Of a stretch of 6,437 nt of DNA, positions 1-6,427 are shown piece after piece (within the stretch, counting starts at the first letter, position 1; every line of letters begins with the position of its first letter). The notes under the pieces were generated by a model. The model saw only the letters and a program-made list of their open reading frames with translations, was not told the origin of the DNA and searched no databases. The DNA is from Myxococcales bacterium UBA1238. GTDB taxonomy: Bacteria > Myxococcota_A > Bradymonadia > UBA7976 > UBA1532. The stretch is taken from contig DBWM01000062.1 in the NCBI GenBank assembly GCA_002309015.1, positions 15,307-21,743 on the forward strand, read 5' to 3'. The translations under genes and the position numbers were made by a program.

Positions 1-365
1 CTTTGGATGCGGGAGCTGCGGAAGACAGCGGAGCTGTGGACGGAGGAGCTGCGGAAGATGGCGGAGCTGCTCAGGATTCCGGCGAAGATGCGGCTTCCGG
101 TCAGGATGCGGGTACAGGCGACGGTGGAAGCAGCGGCGGTTCGGGCGAGCCTGCAACTCAGGATGCGGGCAGCAGCGATGCGGGCGATGCGGCTTCTGGT
201 CAGGATGCGGGCAATGTCACCCCGGGCGCCGATGCGGGCGATGAAGAGAGCGACGACGATGACGGCGATGACGGATGCAGCGCGCAGCCGGGCCGGAGTT
301 CTGGATTTTTGGGCGCCCTCCCGCTGATTGCGCTGTTCGGTTTGCGCCGCCGCAAGCGCGCCTGA
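1..365 (+). CDS. C-terminal end of DAG-rich surface protein with MYXO-CTERM-like tail (5' partial)
   Basis: The reading frame is open from the left window edge, so the true start lies upstream; the TTG at position 3 is simply an internal Leu codon. About 120 residues are visible. The first 75 or so are low complexity, built from Asp-Ala-Gly, Asp-Gly-Gly, Ser and Glu, and look like a flexible surface stalk. An acidic run (EESDDDDGDDG, residues about 81-91) leads to Cys92, then a short hydrophobic helix (FLGALPLIALFGL, about 102-114) and a basic end, RRRKRA. This order of Cys, helix and Arg cluster is that of MYXO-CTERM sorting signals, which are known in Myxococcota and thought to be processed by an intramembrane protease (myxosortase) and anchored at the cell surface. 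The N-terminal functional domain is outside the window, so the role cannot be named. No convincing terminator follows. Confidence in the tail type is good. Confidence 0.85.
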   Translation, partial: LDAGAAEDSGAVDGGAAEDGGAAQDSGEDAASGQDAGTGDGGSSGGSGEPATQDAGSSDAGDAASGQDAGNVTPGADAGDEESDDDDGDDGCSAQPGRSSGFLGALPLIALFGLRRRKRA

Positions 366-446
366 GCCTCCCCAAACCTTTCCCTCCCCATTCCAGCCCC
401 AAAATCAATATTTGAGATTTTCTGCCCGCTCCGTTCGTTTCTCTGT

Positions 447-475
447 CGCTTAAAGCGTGCAAGTTGCGATATATT
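447..475 (+). promoter_or_regulatory. Weak promoter candidate with a small palindrome
   Basis: A TATATT hexamer at 470-475 is a good -10 match and lies 34 bp before the lipoprotein ATG. No clear -35 box sits at 16-18 bp upstream. That place is instead occupied by the palindrome CGCTTAAAGCG (447-457), with 5-bp arms around one base. It could be an operator or the site of an alternative sigma factor or activator. This is inference from position only, and the palindrome is short enough to occur by chance. Confidence 0.3.
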
Positions 476-509
476 CCCGGAAGTTTGGACCAAGGTGAAA
501 GGTTCCCTC

Positions 510-3500
510 ATGAAAAAGCTTTCTTTCGCGCTTCTTTCTCTCCTTGCGATTCCCTTTTTTGGCTGCGCTGACGACGACGATGACTCTGGTGCGAGCACCT
601 GTACGGTCGAGAAGACCACCTGCACCAAGGCGAGCGACTGTCGCTCCTGCGAATGCGGCGACGAAGCCGGATCGGGCGCGGTCTGTACCGAGCAGGGCGT
701 TTGCAGCTGCGGAAGCTGCAGGGTGGCCAAGCCCGGCGAGCTCGTCATCAACGAAGTCAAAATCAAAAAGCCTGAATTCATTGAAATCGTCAACACCACC
801 TCCGAATCCCTGGGGCTCGGTGGCCTCACGATCACCTCATATACGAACAATGGCGGCACCAAGGATGTGAAGCTGAAGACCGGATGCCTCGGTCCCAAGG
901 GCGCCGTCGCGATTACCTCCCAGGGTGAAGCCGAAGCCGTGGATCCCGATGCGGGCGTGGCTGCGAAGGATGCGCCGAATCCCTGGATCTGGTCGCGCTC
1001 AGGCAAGGCGCTGAAGTCGGAAGAAGACGGCACCACCAAGCTCGGGTTCGTCGATTCGCCCTCGTCTGAAACCGTGAAGTTCCTTCTGAGCGGCCGTGAC
1101 GGCACCGTGATCTCGTCTTTTGAAGGGGCGAAAGCGCTCTTTTCGGGATCTTCCGCAACCCGCAACCCGGATTTGGGCAACCTGGTGTCCAGGCATGCGG
1201 ATGTTTCTCCCACCGGCAGCATCTCTTCTCCCGCCAAATGCATGAACGGCGGTGAATTCGAAGACGGCTGCGTGGAGCCCAAATGCGAGACCGACGCCAA
1301 CTGCCAGTGCGACGACAGCAAGAAATACGGCTGCTGCGATAAAGAGACGCACACCTGCTTCTGCAGCAAGAGCGAATCCTGCACCAAAGAAGAGATCGTC
1401 ACCGGTTGCGGCGATCTTCCTGCGGACGCGGTTCCCGTCAGCGCTGCGGGCCAAATCGTGATCAACGAGCTTCGTGCCAAGGCGCCTGAATTCATTGAGC
1501 TCGTCAACACCACCGATCACCGCGTCGCGCTCAAGGGCCTGACCTTCTATTCGAGCGACAAGCAAGGCAACCTGGCAAAGCGCAAGACCTTGTCGGACGG
1601 CTGGCTGGATGCCCTCGAAGCGGTCGCGATCTTCTCAGGCAAGGACTGGGCCTGGTCGAAGGCAGGCGTCTGCAGCTCCGATGAACAAAAGCACATCTCT
1701 CTCGGATTCCTGGACAGCTTCGACACCTATGTAAGCGAAGTGACCGTTCAGCTGCGCATCGATAACGGCAGCGACGAAGGCCTTGTGGTCGACGAGATGA
1801 AGATCTCCAAGGGGCTTTACCTCGACAACAACGCCTCGGTGACCCGCTCCCCCGACGTTACGGGCAACGAATTCAAGCGTTCCGACTCGGTGCTCCACTG
1901 CAAATACATGACCCCCGGCACCTGCAGCAACGGCCAGGCATTCAGTTTGGGCTGCAATACCTCTCCCGCCAAGGATCCCTGCGTCTGCGAGGCGGACAGC
2001 GAATGTCTGGACTCCATCTGCACCGGCAAGATGACCCGCAACCTTTGCAATGCCGGCACGCATGCCTGCGAATGCGTGGAATGCGTGGAAGCGAATGACT
2101 GCAAATGCGGGGCCACCGAAGGCAAGCCTTACTGCAGGGATCACGTTTGCAGCTGCGAATGCGACACCGCTGAAGATTGTAAATGCAATGCCGGTTCGCC
2201 CGTCTGCGAATCGGATTTGAGAGCCTGTGCCTGCCAATGCGCAAACAACGATGAATGCCTCGATCCGGACTGCAAGAACAACAAGACGCCCCGCAACATG
2301 TGCGTTCTGGAGATTCAGAGATGCGAATGCGTGGCCTGCCTCGAAAACTCGGATTGCCATTGCGATAAAGGTTCACCGATCTGCAGCAACGGCGAATGCG
2401 GCTGTTCGTGCAGCTCCGCCCAGGATTGTGAATGCAGCAAAGAGGGCGAATACCCCTGCTGCTCTGATTCCGGCCTGTGCTTCTGCGCCGCCAACGCGGA
2501 ATGCGACGTCTGCACCGCTCCCGTCAGCGCGGGCGACGTTTCGAGTTCGAAAGAGATCGTGATCAACGAAGTCAACGCGCAGTCACCCGAATTCATCGAG
2601 CTCGTCAACAACTCGAACCGCGATCTTTCGCTGAAAGGACTGGTCCTGCTTTCGAGCAAGGGCAACGGCGATTTGACCAAGCGGCTCACCTTTAAAGAAG
2701 GTTGGCTCAAAGCGGGGGCTGCGGTCGCGATTTACTCCAAGAGCGATCGCTCTGACTGGATCTGGTCGGGCGAGGGCTGCAGCGTTCAGGAAGCGGAAGG
2801 CGTGAATCTGGGCCTGATCAACTCCGTAAACGCGGATCAAGCCCGGCTGGAGCTGCGTATGGGCGGTGAGCAGGGTGAACTCATCGATGAATGGGCGATT
2901 TCGAAGGAGATGTACAACAATGCGAGCTCTTCGGTTACCCGTTCTCCCGATCGGACCGGCAACGCCAGGCTTTCGACCGATATCTTCTCGTGTCTCACCT
3001 CCACCCCCGCGCTTTGCAGCACCCAGGAGACGTTTGCGAGCGGTTGTGAGGCGACCGGCATCGATCCCTGCACATGCGATAACGACAACGATTGTTCGCT
3101 CAACTGCTCCGATCTGCTGAAACCCGCCAACGCCTGCATCGGAGAGATCTGCGAATGCGTCGCCTGCGCCACCGACAATGATTGCGCAGCCACATGCGGC
3201 GACCAGATGCCGTCCTGCAACGAGAATCAATGCGAATGCTCTTGCCGCTCTGCAGAGCAATGCAGCTGTGAGGATGGAAAGACGCCCGTCTGCAACGGTG
3301 GGGAATGCAGTTGTGTCTGCAATCAGGCGAGCCAATGCAGTTGCGATAACGGATTAACGCCCGTTTGCAACGGTGGGGAATGCGGTTGCGCGTGCGACTC
3401 AGTGGAGCAATGCAGCTGCGAAGAAGATTATGAGACGCCCGTCTGCAACGGCGATGGAACCTGCGGTTGCACTTCGTCCTGCACGCCTCCGACCATGGGG

Positions 3501-4049
3501 GGTGATTTGACCATCAACGAGATCAGCGTCAAGATGACCGCTTTGGGCAAGGCAGAGGATGAATGGGTCGAGCTCGTCAACACGAGCGGTCACGATCTTT
3601 TACTCAAAGGCATCAAACTCTACGGCAACACGAGCTCTACGACGCAGGTGTCTCAGAACACGGATTTGGATCTCCGTTTTGAGCTTTCAAAGGGCTGCAT
3701 CGGTCGCGGTCAAGCCTTTGTCGTGCGTCGCGGCGTGGGCATTGAAATCAATGGCGAAGTGATCACCGACATTCAATCGGCGACTACGAGCACGATGAAA
3801 TCGCTCACAAACAGCGGATACCTCACCTTTAAGCTGAACTATGAGCCTGCAAGTGGTACAGGTGAGCGGCTGCTCGACTTTGTATCCTACGACGGTCAGC
3901 CGAGCGCTGATACTTCGCTTGGCCGCTTCCCCGACATTACGGGTGACCTCAAGCCGCACAGCGAAGGCAGCGGCGGTGTCAAACATTCCCGCGGCTTTTG
4001 CAACGGCACCCGAAACGAGTTCCCGAGCTGCTTAAACTTCATCAAGTAA
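510..4049 (+). CDS. Large cysteine-rich lipoprotein with four lamin-tail domains
   Basis: The predicted protein is 1179 residues. The ATG at 510 is preferred over the in-frame GTG at 495 because AAAGG (498-502) lies 7 bases before it and because MKK then opens a clean signal peptide. The hydrophobic core ends at FFGC, with Cys19 as the likely lipidated residue; Phe at -3 is a weak lipobox. An Asp run follows (20-25). Four lamin-tail domains start near residues 76, 314, 681 and 998. Each opens with a form of [IL]-[VT]-I-N-E-[VLI] and then E-[FW]-[IV]-E-[IL]-V-N, and each ends with an R-x-P-D motif before a Cys. Linkers at about 20-75, 243-313, 473-680 and 841-997 are packed with Cys; my hand count is about 105 Cys in total, which implies many disulfides and export. 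LTDs 2 and 3 are the closest pair (both have GWL, while 1 and 4 have GC[LI]G). LTDs are beta-sandwich folds found in many bacterial secreted proteins. An adhesive or structural role at the outer membrane is inference; no catalytic motif was seen. Confidence 0.9.
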   Translation: MKKLSFALLSLLAIPFFGCADDDDDSGASTCTVEKTTCTKASDCRSCECGDEAGSGAVCTEQGVCSCGSCRVAKPGELVINEVKIKKPEFIEIVNTTSESLGLGGLTITSYTNNGGTKDVKLKTGCLGPKGAVAITSQGEAEAVDPDAGVAAKDAPNPWIWSRSGKALKSEEDGTTKLGFVDSPSSETVKFLLSGRDGTVISSFEGAKALFSGSSATRNPDLGNLVSRHADVSPTGSISSPAKCMNGGEFEDGCVEPKCETDANCQCDDSKKYGCCDKETHTCFCSKSESCTKEEIVTGCGDLPADAVPVSAAGQIVINELRAKAPEFIELVNTTDHRVALKGLTFYSSDKQGNLAKRKTLSDGWLDALEAVAIFSGKDWAWSKAGVCSSDEQKHISLGFLDSFDTYVSEVTVQLRIDNGSDEGLVVDEMKISKGLYLDNNASVTRSPDVTGNEFKRSDSVLHCKYMTPGTCSNGQAFSLGCNTSPAKDPCVCEADSECLDSICTGKMTRNLCNAGTHACECVECVEANDCKCGATEGKPYCRDHVCSCECDTAEDCKCNAGSPVCESDLRACACQCANNDECLDPDCKNNKTPRNMCVLEIQRCECVACLENSDCHCDKGSPICSNGECGCSCSSAQDCECSKEGEYPCCSDSGLCFCAANAECDVCTAPVSAGDVSSSKEIVINEVNAQSPEFIELVNNSNRDLSLKGLVLLSSKGNGDLTKRLTFKEGWLKAGAAVAIYSKSDRSDWIWSGEGCSVQEAEGVNLGLINSVNADQARLELRMGGEQGELIDEWAISKEMYNNASSSVTRSPDRTGNARLSTDIFSCLTSTPALCSTQETFASGCEATGIDPCTCDNDNDCSLNCSDLLKPANACIGEICECVACATDNDCAATCGDQMPSCNENQCECSCRSAEQCSCEDGKTPVCNGGECSCVCNQASQCSCDNGLTPVCNGGECGCACDSVEQCSCEEDYETPVCNGDGTCGCTSSCTPPTMGGDLTINEISVKMTALGKAEDEWVELVNTSGHDLLLKGIKLYGNTSSTTQVSQNTDLDLRFELSKGCIGRGQAFVVRRGVGIEINGEVITDIQSATTSTMKSLTNSGYLTFKLNYEPASGTGERLLDFVSYDGQPSADTSLGRFPDITGDLKPHSEGSGGVKHSRGFCNGTRNEFPSCLNFIK
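1980..2483 (+). repeat. Tandem 252-bp (84-residue) cysteine-module duplication within the lipoprotein gene
   Basis: Two in-frame units of exactly 252 bp, at 1980-2231 and 2232-2483, encode matching cysteine patterns. A third unit appears to begin at 2484 (CAANAEC) and breaks off. Each unit has one longer module (for example C-x-C-x5-EC, a basic stretch, then CECV-x-C) followed by two shorter modules (DC-x-C, a Pro-x-C segment, then C-x-C). Identity outside the cysteines is modest and small indels cancel out, so the duplication is old. The boundaries are defined by the first Cys of CVC (1980) and CQC (2232). Confidence 0.75.
3258..3470 (+). repeat. Three tandem 75-bp (25-residue) cysteine modules
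   Basis: The block CAATGCAG recurs at 3258, 3333 and 3408, an exact 75-bp period. Each unit encodes QCSC, a short acidic turn, TPVCNG and a closing C-x-C. The DNA is still very similar, notably around CCCGTCTGCAACGG in all units and the shared GGTGGGGAATGC in the first two. This points to recent duplication or gene conversion. The third unit carries small insertions (EEDYETP and GDGT). The units lie directly before the last lamin-tail domain. Confidence 0.85.
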
Positions 4050-4165
4050 GCGTCCCTGACCGGCTTTCATCCCGCCATCCCGCCGTAAGGCTTCCTCCTT
4101 TCAAACCTTCAACGACCCTCCGCACCGCATAGGCGCCTCATCGCTCTCTTTCCGCAGCCTTCCCC
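4050..4165. other. Gap between converging genes, no clear terminator
   Basis: This 116-bp stretch separates the two stop codons. It holds only an 8-bp palindrome, AGGCGCCT (4131-4138), and a 3-bp-arm GCC/GGC hairpin near 4083-4092. Neither is followed by a T-run on either strand. Termination here may be Rho-dependent, which is inference. No small gene was seen. Confidence 0.6.
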
Positions 4166-5221
4166 TCAGAAGTTGCGAAACAGCGCATCCCATTTTTGGA
4201 AGATCGTTTCGGGAGCGTAGCGCACGGCATCCTGCTTTGCGGCCATCCCCATTTGAATGCGGAGCGTTTCATCGTTTGCAAGCTGCGCCATGCGGTTTGC
4301 GAGGGCGTTGACGTCGTTTGGGGGCACCAGATAGCCATCGATGCCGTCGTGCAGAATATCGGCGGGGCCCTCTTTGCAATTGAAGGCGACCGACGGCAGG
4401 CCAAAGGACTTGGCTTCAGCGAGCACGAGCCCAAAACCTTCCCAGCGCGACGAGAGCACGTAAATGCCGGCGTGAAGATATTCTTCAGCGATCTGTTTTG
4501 TGGGCGGGACGAGGGTTACGGCTGCTTCGAGGCCATATTTTTGGATGAGGGATCTGTATTTCGGTTCATCTTCGCCGGATCCCACGATGCGGAGCTGCCA
4601 TTGCGGTGCGGCAGGATGCAGTTTTGCAAACGCCTCGATCAGCAGATCGAAGCCTTTTTGCTCGGTATAGCGGCCGATGGCCAGAAACACAGGAGTTTTC
4701 AGGTTCGCGCCCGCCGTTTGAGTGGGGATCGCGTTGGGAATGACGAAGGTTTTGGGATGGAAGCGGTAATGCGCGCGATCGCTCTCGGTCAGGAGCACCA
4801 GGGCGTCGAGTTTGGCATAGGCGATGCGCCGAATCGCGCGACTGTAGAGGGGGGCCGCATCGTAATTCATATGCTCGCAGGCGATCCGCTTCAGAAGCCG
4901 CATGCGGACGCCGATCAGGATGCTGTTTAAGGCGTGAGTCGTGCCGAGAACGAAGTTCGTTTGCGTCTGGCGGCAGATTTGAGCGATGCGGTGGATGATC
5001 CCGAAATAATCGAGCTTGGTTTTGAGCGTAAAGCCCAGATTGTAGAGGGTGACCGCCGGGTGCAGCTCAAAATACGAGCGATCTTCGGGCCTTGAGAGGC
5101 AGCTCAGCACGTTGACATGGTAGTCTCCGGAGGCGGCGAGCAGGTTGGCGAGTTGCGAGACGGCCCGATCGGTGCCATGCCCGTCTGTGATGTTGAAGAG
5201 CACGATGCTTACGGTTTTCAT
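4166..5221 (-). CDS. GT4-family (GT-B fold) glycosyltransferase
   Basis: The product is 351 residues and by family transfers a sugar from a nucleotide-sugar donor to an acceptor, probably at the inner face of the membrane during surface glycan synthesis. The ATG at 5221 is chosen because MKTVSIVLFNITDGHGTDRAV is a typical GT4 N-terminus (the usual GGAER-like loop appears here as HGTDRAV); starts further upstream add 53 unrelated residues and run into the neighbouring gene. Further signs are EHMNYDAAPLYSRAIRRIAY (116-135), LTESDRAHY and VIPNAI (144-165), the GRYTEQKGFDLLIEAF motif (183-198), VGSGEDE (213-219) and the EX7E pair Glu261/Glu269 in EGFGLVLAE. The C-terminal domain is complete. The linker motifs resemble GalNAc or capsule-type transferases such as PglH, but the sugar and linkage cannot be read. 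The ribosome binding site is weak (AAGAA). It lies 91 bp downstream of the unknown gene on the same strand. No other glycan genes are in view. Confidence 0.93.
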   Translation of the reverse strand: MKTVSIVLFNITDGHGTDRAVSQLANLLAASGDYHVNVLSCLSRPEDRSYFELHPAVTLYNLGFTLKTKLDYFGIIHRIAQICRQTQTNFVLGTTHALNSILIGVRMRLLKRIACEHMNYDAAPLYSRAIRRIAYAKLDALVLLTESDRAHYRFHPKTFVIPNAIPTQTAGANLKTPVFLAIGRYTEQKGFDLLIEAFAKLHPAAPQWQLRIVGSGEDEPKYRSLIQKYGLEAAVTLVPPTKQIAEEYLHAGIYVLSSRWEGFGLVLAEAKSFGLPSVAFNCKEGPADILHDGIDGYLVPPNDVNALANRMAQLANDETLRIQMGMAAKQDAVRYAPETIFQKWDALFRNF

Positions 5222-5282
5222 GATCGCATTTCTTGGGAGTAGGGCAGCGGCAGGGGAGGAAAGCTGCGCTTTTTGGGCGGGG

Positions 5283-5314
5283 AAGGCGCTTTTTGAAAGC
5301 TGGGATCGCGCCTT
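5283..5314 (-). promoter_or_regulatory. Inverted repeat spanning the stop of the upstream minus-strand gene
   Basis: AAGGCGC (5283-5289) and GCGCCTT (5308-5314) are perfect 7-bp arms around an 18-base loop; the right arm includes the first two bases of the stop codon of the 277-residue protein gene. A competing hairpin, GCTTT/AAAGC (5288-5300), overlaps it. There is no U-run after the stem on the minus strand, so it is not a classic intrinsic terminator. It could act as a partial terminator or an mRNA-processing site between the two genes. GCGCTTTTTG also recurs 20 bp apart (5266-5275 and 5286-5295). Confidence 0.35.
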
Positions 5315-6146
5315 ACTCTTCGGCCTCGTCGTCGAAATCGTCGTCATCGCCGTCATCGGACAATGCGGAGGCGGGTACATCGACGGTGGATTCGGCTTCA
5401 GCCTTATCGGACTTGGATCCTGCGGCCTTTTGAGCGGCCTTCTTCTTGCGGGTCGCGGCGGCTTTGGCGAGGCTGCGCTGCTGATCGATGTAGAGATTCC
5501 ATTCCTGCACCGCGTCCTGGATGGTTTCGGAAGGCGAGAGGATGAGCCGCGCGTTGAGCTGCATCGTCAAATAAACGTAAGCATCGATGAGCGCTTCGCG
5601 GGCCTTGCAGACCGACGCGCGATCGACCTCATTCTGGGCGTTCAGCTTCTCTTGCTGCGCTGCAAGGAAGGCCTGGATGCGCTGTTCGAGCACATTCACC
5701 CAGCCGTCCATCCCTGAATCGCGCAAAACCTCCGCCGGCAGCGCCTTGAGGGCGGTCATCAGGCGGTCGTAAATGCCGTAGCCCTTCTTATAAGTGAGGC
5801 GCGTGGGGCATTCGAAGCTCTTAAAGATTTCGGCTACCTTCGCCGTCGCCGCCTGAACCTGCGGATCGTAATGCAGAAGCTGCCCCTTGATGATGTAGTT
5901 CATCGCCATATAGCAGTTATCGACCGCATTGTCGGCCTGACGGATGGTCGTACCGTGGCGCTTGGCCACCGTGTCGAGTTCGTTTTTGAAGGCCTTGACG
6001 GCGGTCTTTAAAGGCTCTGCGAGTTTGGATTCTTCGGCGCTGAGGCGCGCGTCCGCGAGGGCAGCGATGAAGGCGCAGAAGCTGTAAACCGCGTTATGCG
6101 TTTCGGGGACCAGGTTGTACGGCTGAATTTGGAGGAGCTCGAGCAT
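5313..6146 (-). CDS. Unknown, mostly helical protein with acidic C-terminal tail (possibly DUF6261-like)
   Basis: The product is 277 residues. The ATG at 6146 is favoured: AGAAAGG lies upstream with a 10-base spacer, a promoter candidate sits at 6200-6227, and the 69 residues that a longer reading would add are compositionally odd and would overlap that promoter. There is no signal peptide or membrane helix, so the protein is probably cytoplasmic. Residues 15-225 read as a series of amphipathic helices (for example NAVYSFCAFIAALADARLSAEE, GIYDRLMTALKALP, REALIDAYVYLTMQLNARL). The general pattern recalls DUF6261-type proteins, a tentative memory-based match. Residues 224-250 are Lys/Ala-rich (TRKKKAAQKAAGSK), and 263-277 are almost wholly Asp/Glu (SDDGDDDDFDDEAEE). 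A basic segment followed by an acidic tail suggests self-masking or nucleic-acid or protein contact, but that is inference. The gene may be co-transcribed with the downstream glycosyltransferase. Confidence 0.85.
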   Translation of the reverse strand: MLELLQIQPYNLVPETHNAVYSFCAFIAALADARLSAEESKLAEPLKTAVKAFKNELDTVAKRHGTTIRQADNAVDNCYMAMNYIIKGQLLHYDPQVQAATAKVAEIFKSFECPTRLTYKKGYGIYDRLMTALKALPAEVLRDSGMDGWVNVLEQRIQAFLAAQQEKLNAQNEVDRASVCKAREALIDAYVYLTMQLNARLILSPSETIQDAVQEWNLYIDQQRSLAKAAATRKKKAAQKAAGSKSDKAEAESTVDVPASALSDDGDDDDFDDEAEE

Positions 6147-6172
6147 TTTTGGGGGGCCTTTCTTTTGGGGGG
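6147..6172 (-). promoter_or_regulatory. Ribosome binding site between two C6 tracts
   Basis: On the minus strand the leader just before the ATG reads CCCCCCAAAA, GAAAGG, CCCCCCAAAA, then ATG. The 10-bp unit occurs at plus coordinates 6147-6156 and 6163-6172. The Shine-Dalgarno-like AGAAAGG (plus 6157-6163) is separated from the start by one unit, a 10-base spacer that is slightly long. Homopolymeric tracts in this position could change length by slippage and alter translation. Confidence 0.6.
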
Positions 6173-6199
6173 AACTTCGTTCCAGTTGGTGGTTTTGAG

Positions 6200-6227
6200 G
6201 GTATATGATGGGGGAAGGGGTTGTAAA
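6200..6227 (-). promoter_or_regulatory. Promoter candidate for the unknown gene and glycosyltransferase
   Basis: On the minus strand TTTACA (plus 6222-6227; 5 of 6 matches to TTGACA) and TATACC (plus 6200-6205; 4 of 6 matches to TATAAT) are 16 bp apart. Transcription would start near 6193, giving a leader of roughly 45-50 bases before the ATG at 6146. It is the only sigma70-like pair noticed upstream of the gene. Confidence 0.5.
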
Positions 6228-6265
6228 GGATTTTTTGTAGAGAGGATTAAATTTTTTTATGCTTC

Positions 6266-6300
6266 TTTTTCCTCGTTGCTTTACTTTGATTTCCTCGATC
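6266..6300. repeat. 35-bp direct repeat, copy 1
   Basis: This copy matches 6393-6427 at 34 of 35 positions; the single difference is C at 6293 against A at 6420. The plus-strand core begins TTTTTCCTCGTTGCTTTACT. Weak similarity continues to the right (GCGTTTGCA against TCGGTTCGCA) and to the left (TTC before the T-run), so the ancestral unit may have been longer. It lies upstream of the promoter candidate of the unknown minus-strand gene. Confidence 0.9.
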
Positions 6301-6392
6301 GCGTTTGCAGGGAGATAAGGGGCGCCGTTTGCGGGTGGGGGGCCCTTAAGCATGGGCAGCTTTTATGTTCCAGGGTTTGGTGATAGGGTTCT

Positions 6393-6427
6393 TTTTTCCT
6401 CGTTGCTTTACTTTGATTTACTCGATC
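6393..6427. repeat. 35-bp direct repeat, copy 2
   Basis: This is the second copy of the 6266-6300 repeat, 127 bp further on and 92 bp beyond its end. The unique DNA between the copies (6301-6392) contains no gene I can support. The copy lies 10 bp from the window edge, so more copies or a gene end could lie beyond. On the minus strand it reads GAGTAA before the shared core, whereas copy 1 reads GAGGAA, so any frame through the repeat is not conserved between copies. Confidence 0.9.

Noticed and set aside
401..421. AAAATC/GATTTT inverted repeat after the first gene as a terminator
   Set aside because: The arms are only 6 bp with a single GC pair, the loop is 9 bases and no proper T-run follows; it is too weak to call.
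200..1513. Long open frame (437 codons) on the minus strand opposite the first gene and the lipoprotein
   Set aside because: It is the antisense of the LTD and cysteine-linker coding region, crosses two clear plus-strand genes, has a Ser/Pro-rich composition and shows no domain. It is open because of codon bias on the real strand.
1635..3335. Further minus-strand open frames opposite the lipoprotein gene (1635-2360 and 2583-3335)
   Set aside because: They have Ala/Val/Arg-rich antisense composition, no ribosome binding site and no recognisable motif, and they lie entirely within a strongly supported gene.
5222..5380. Extended N-terminus of the glycosyltransferase
   Set aside because: The 53 added residues are low complexity, overlap the end of the neighbouring gene, and precede a standard GT4 start at Met (5221).
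4196..5717. Plus-strand open frames of 244 and 190 codons opposite the glycosyltransferase and the unknown gene
   Set aside because: They overlap well-supported minus-strand genes, and their sequences mirror the GT4 motifs on the other strand.
6147..6353. Extended N-terminus of the unknown protein (69 more residues)
   Set aside because: The region contains homopolymer tracts, a promoter candidate and one copy of a noncoding repeat; its translation is Pro/Lys-rich and unlike the helical core.
6266..6427. CRISPR array
   Set aside because: There are only two repeats, with 92 bp of intervening sequence, the repeat lacks a clear palindrome, and no cas gene is in view.
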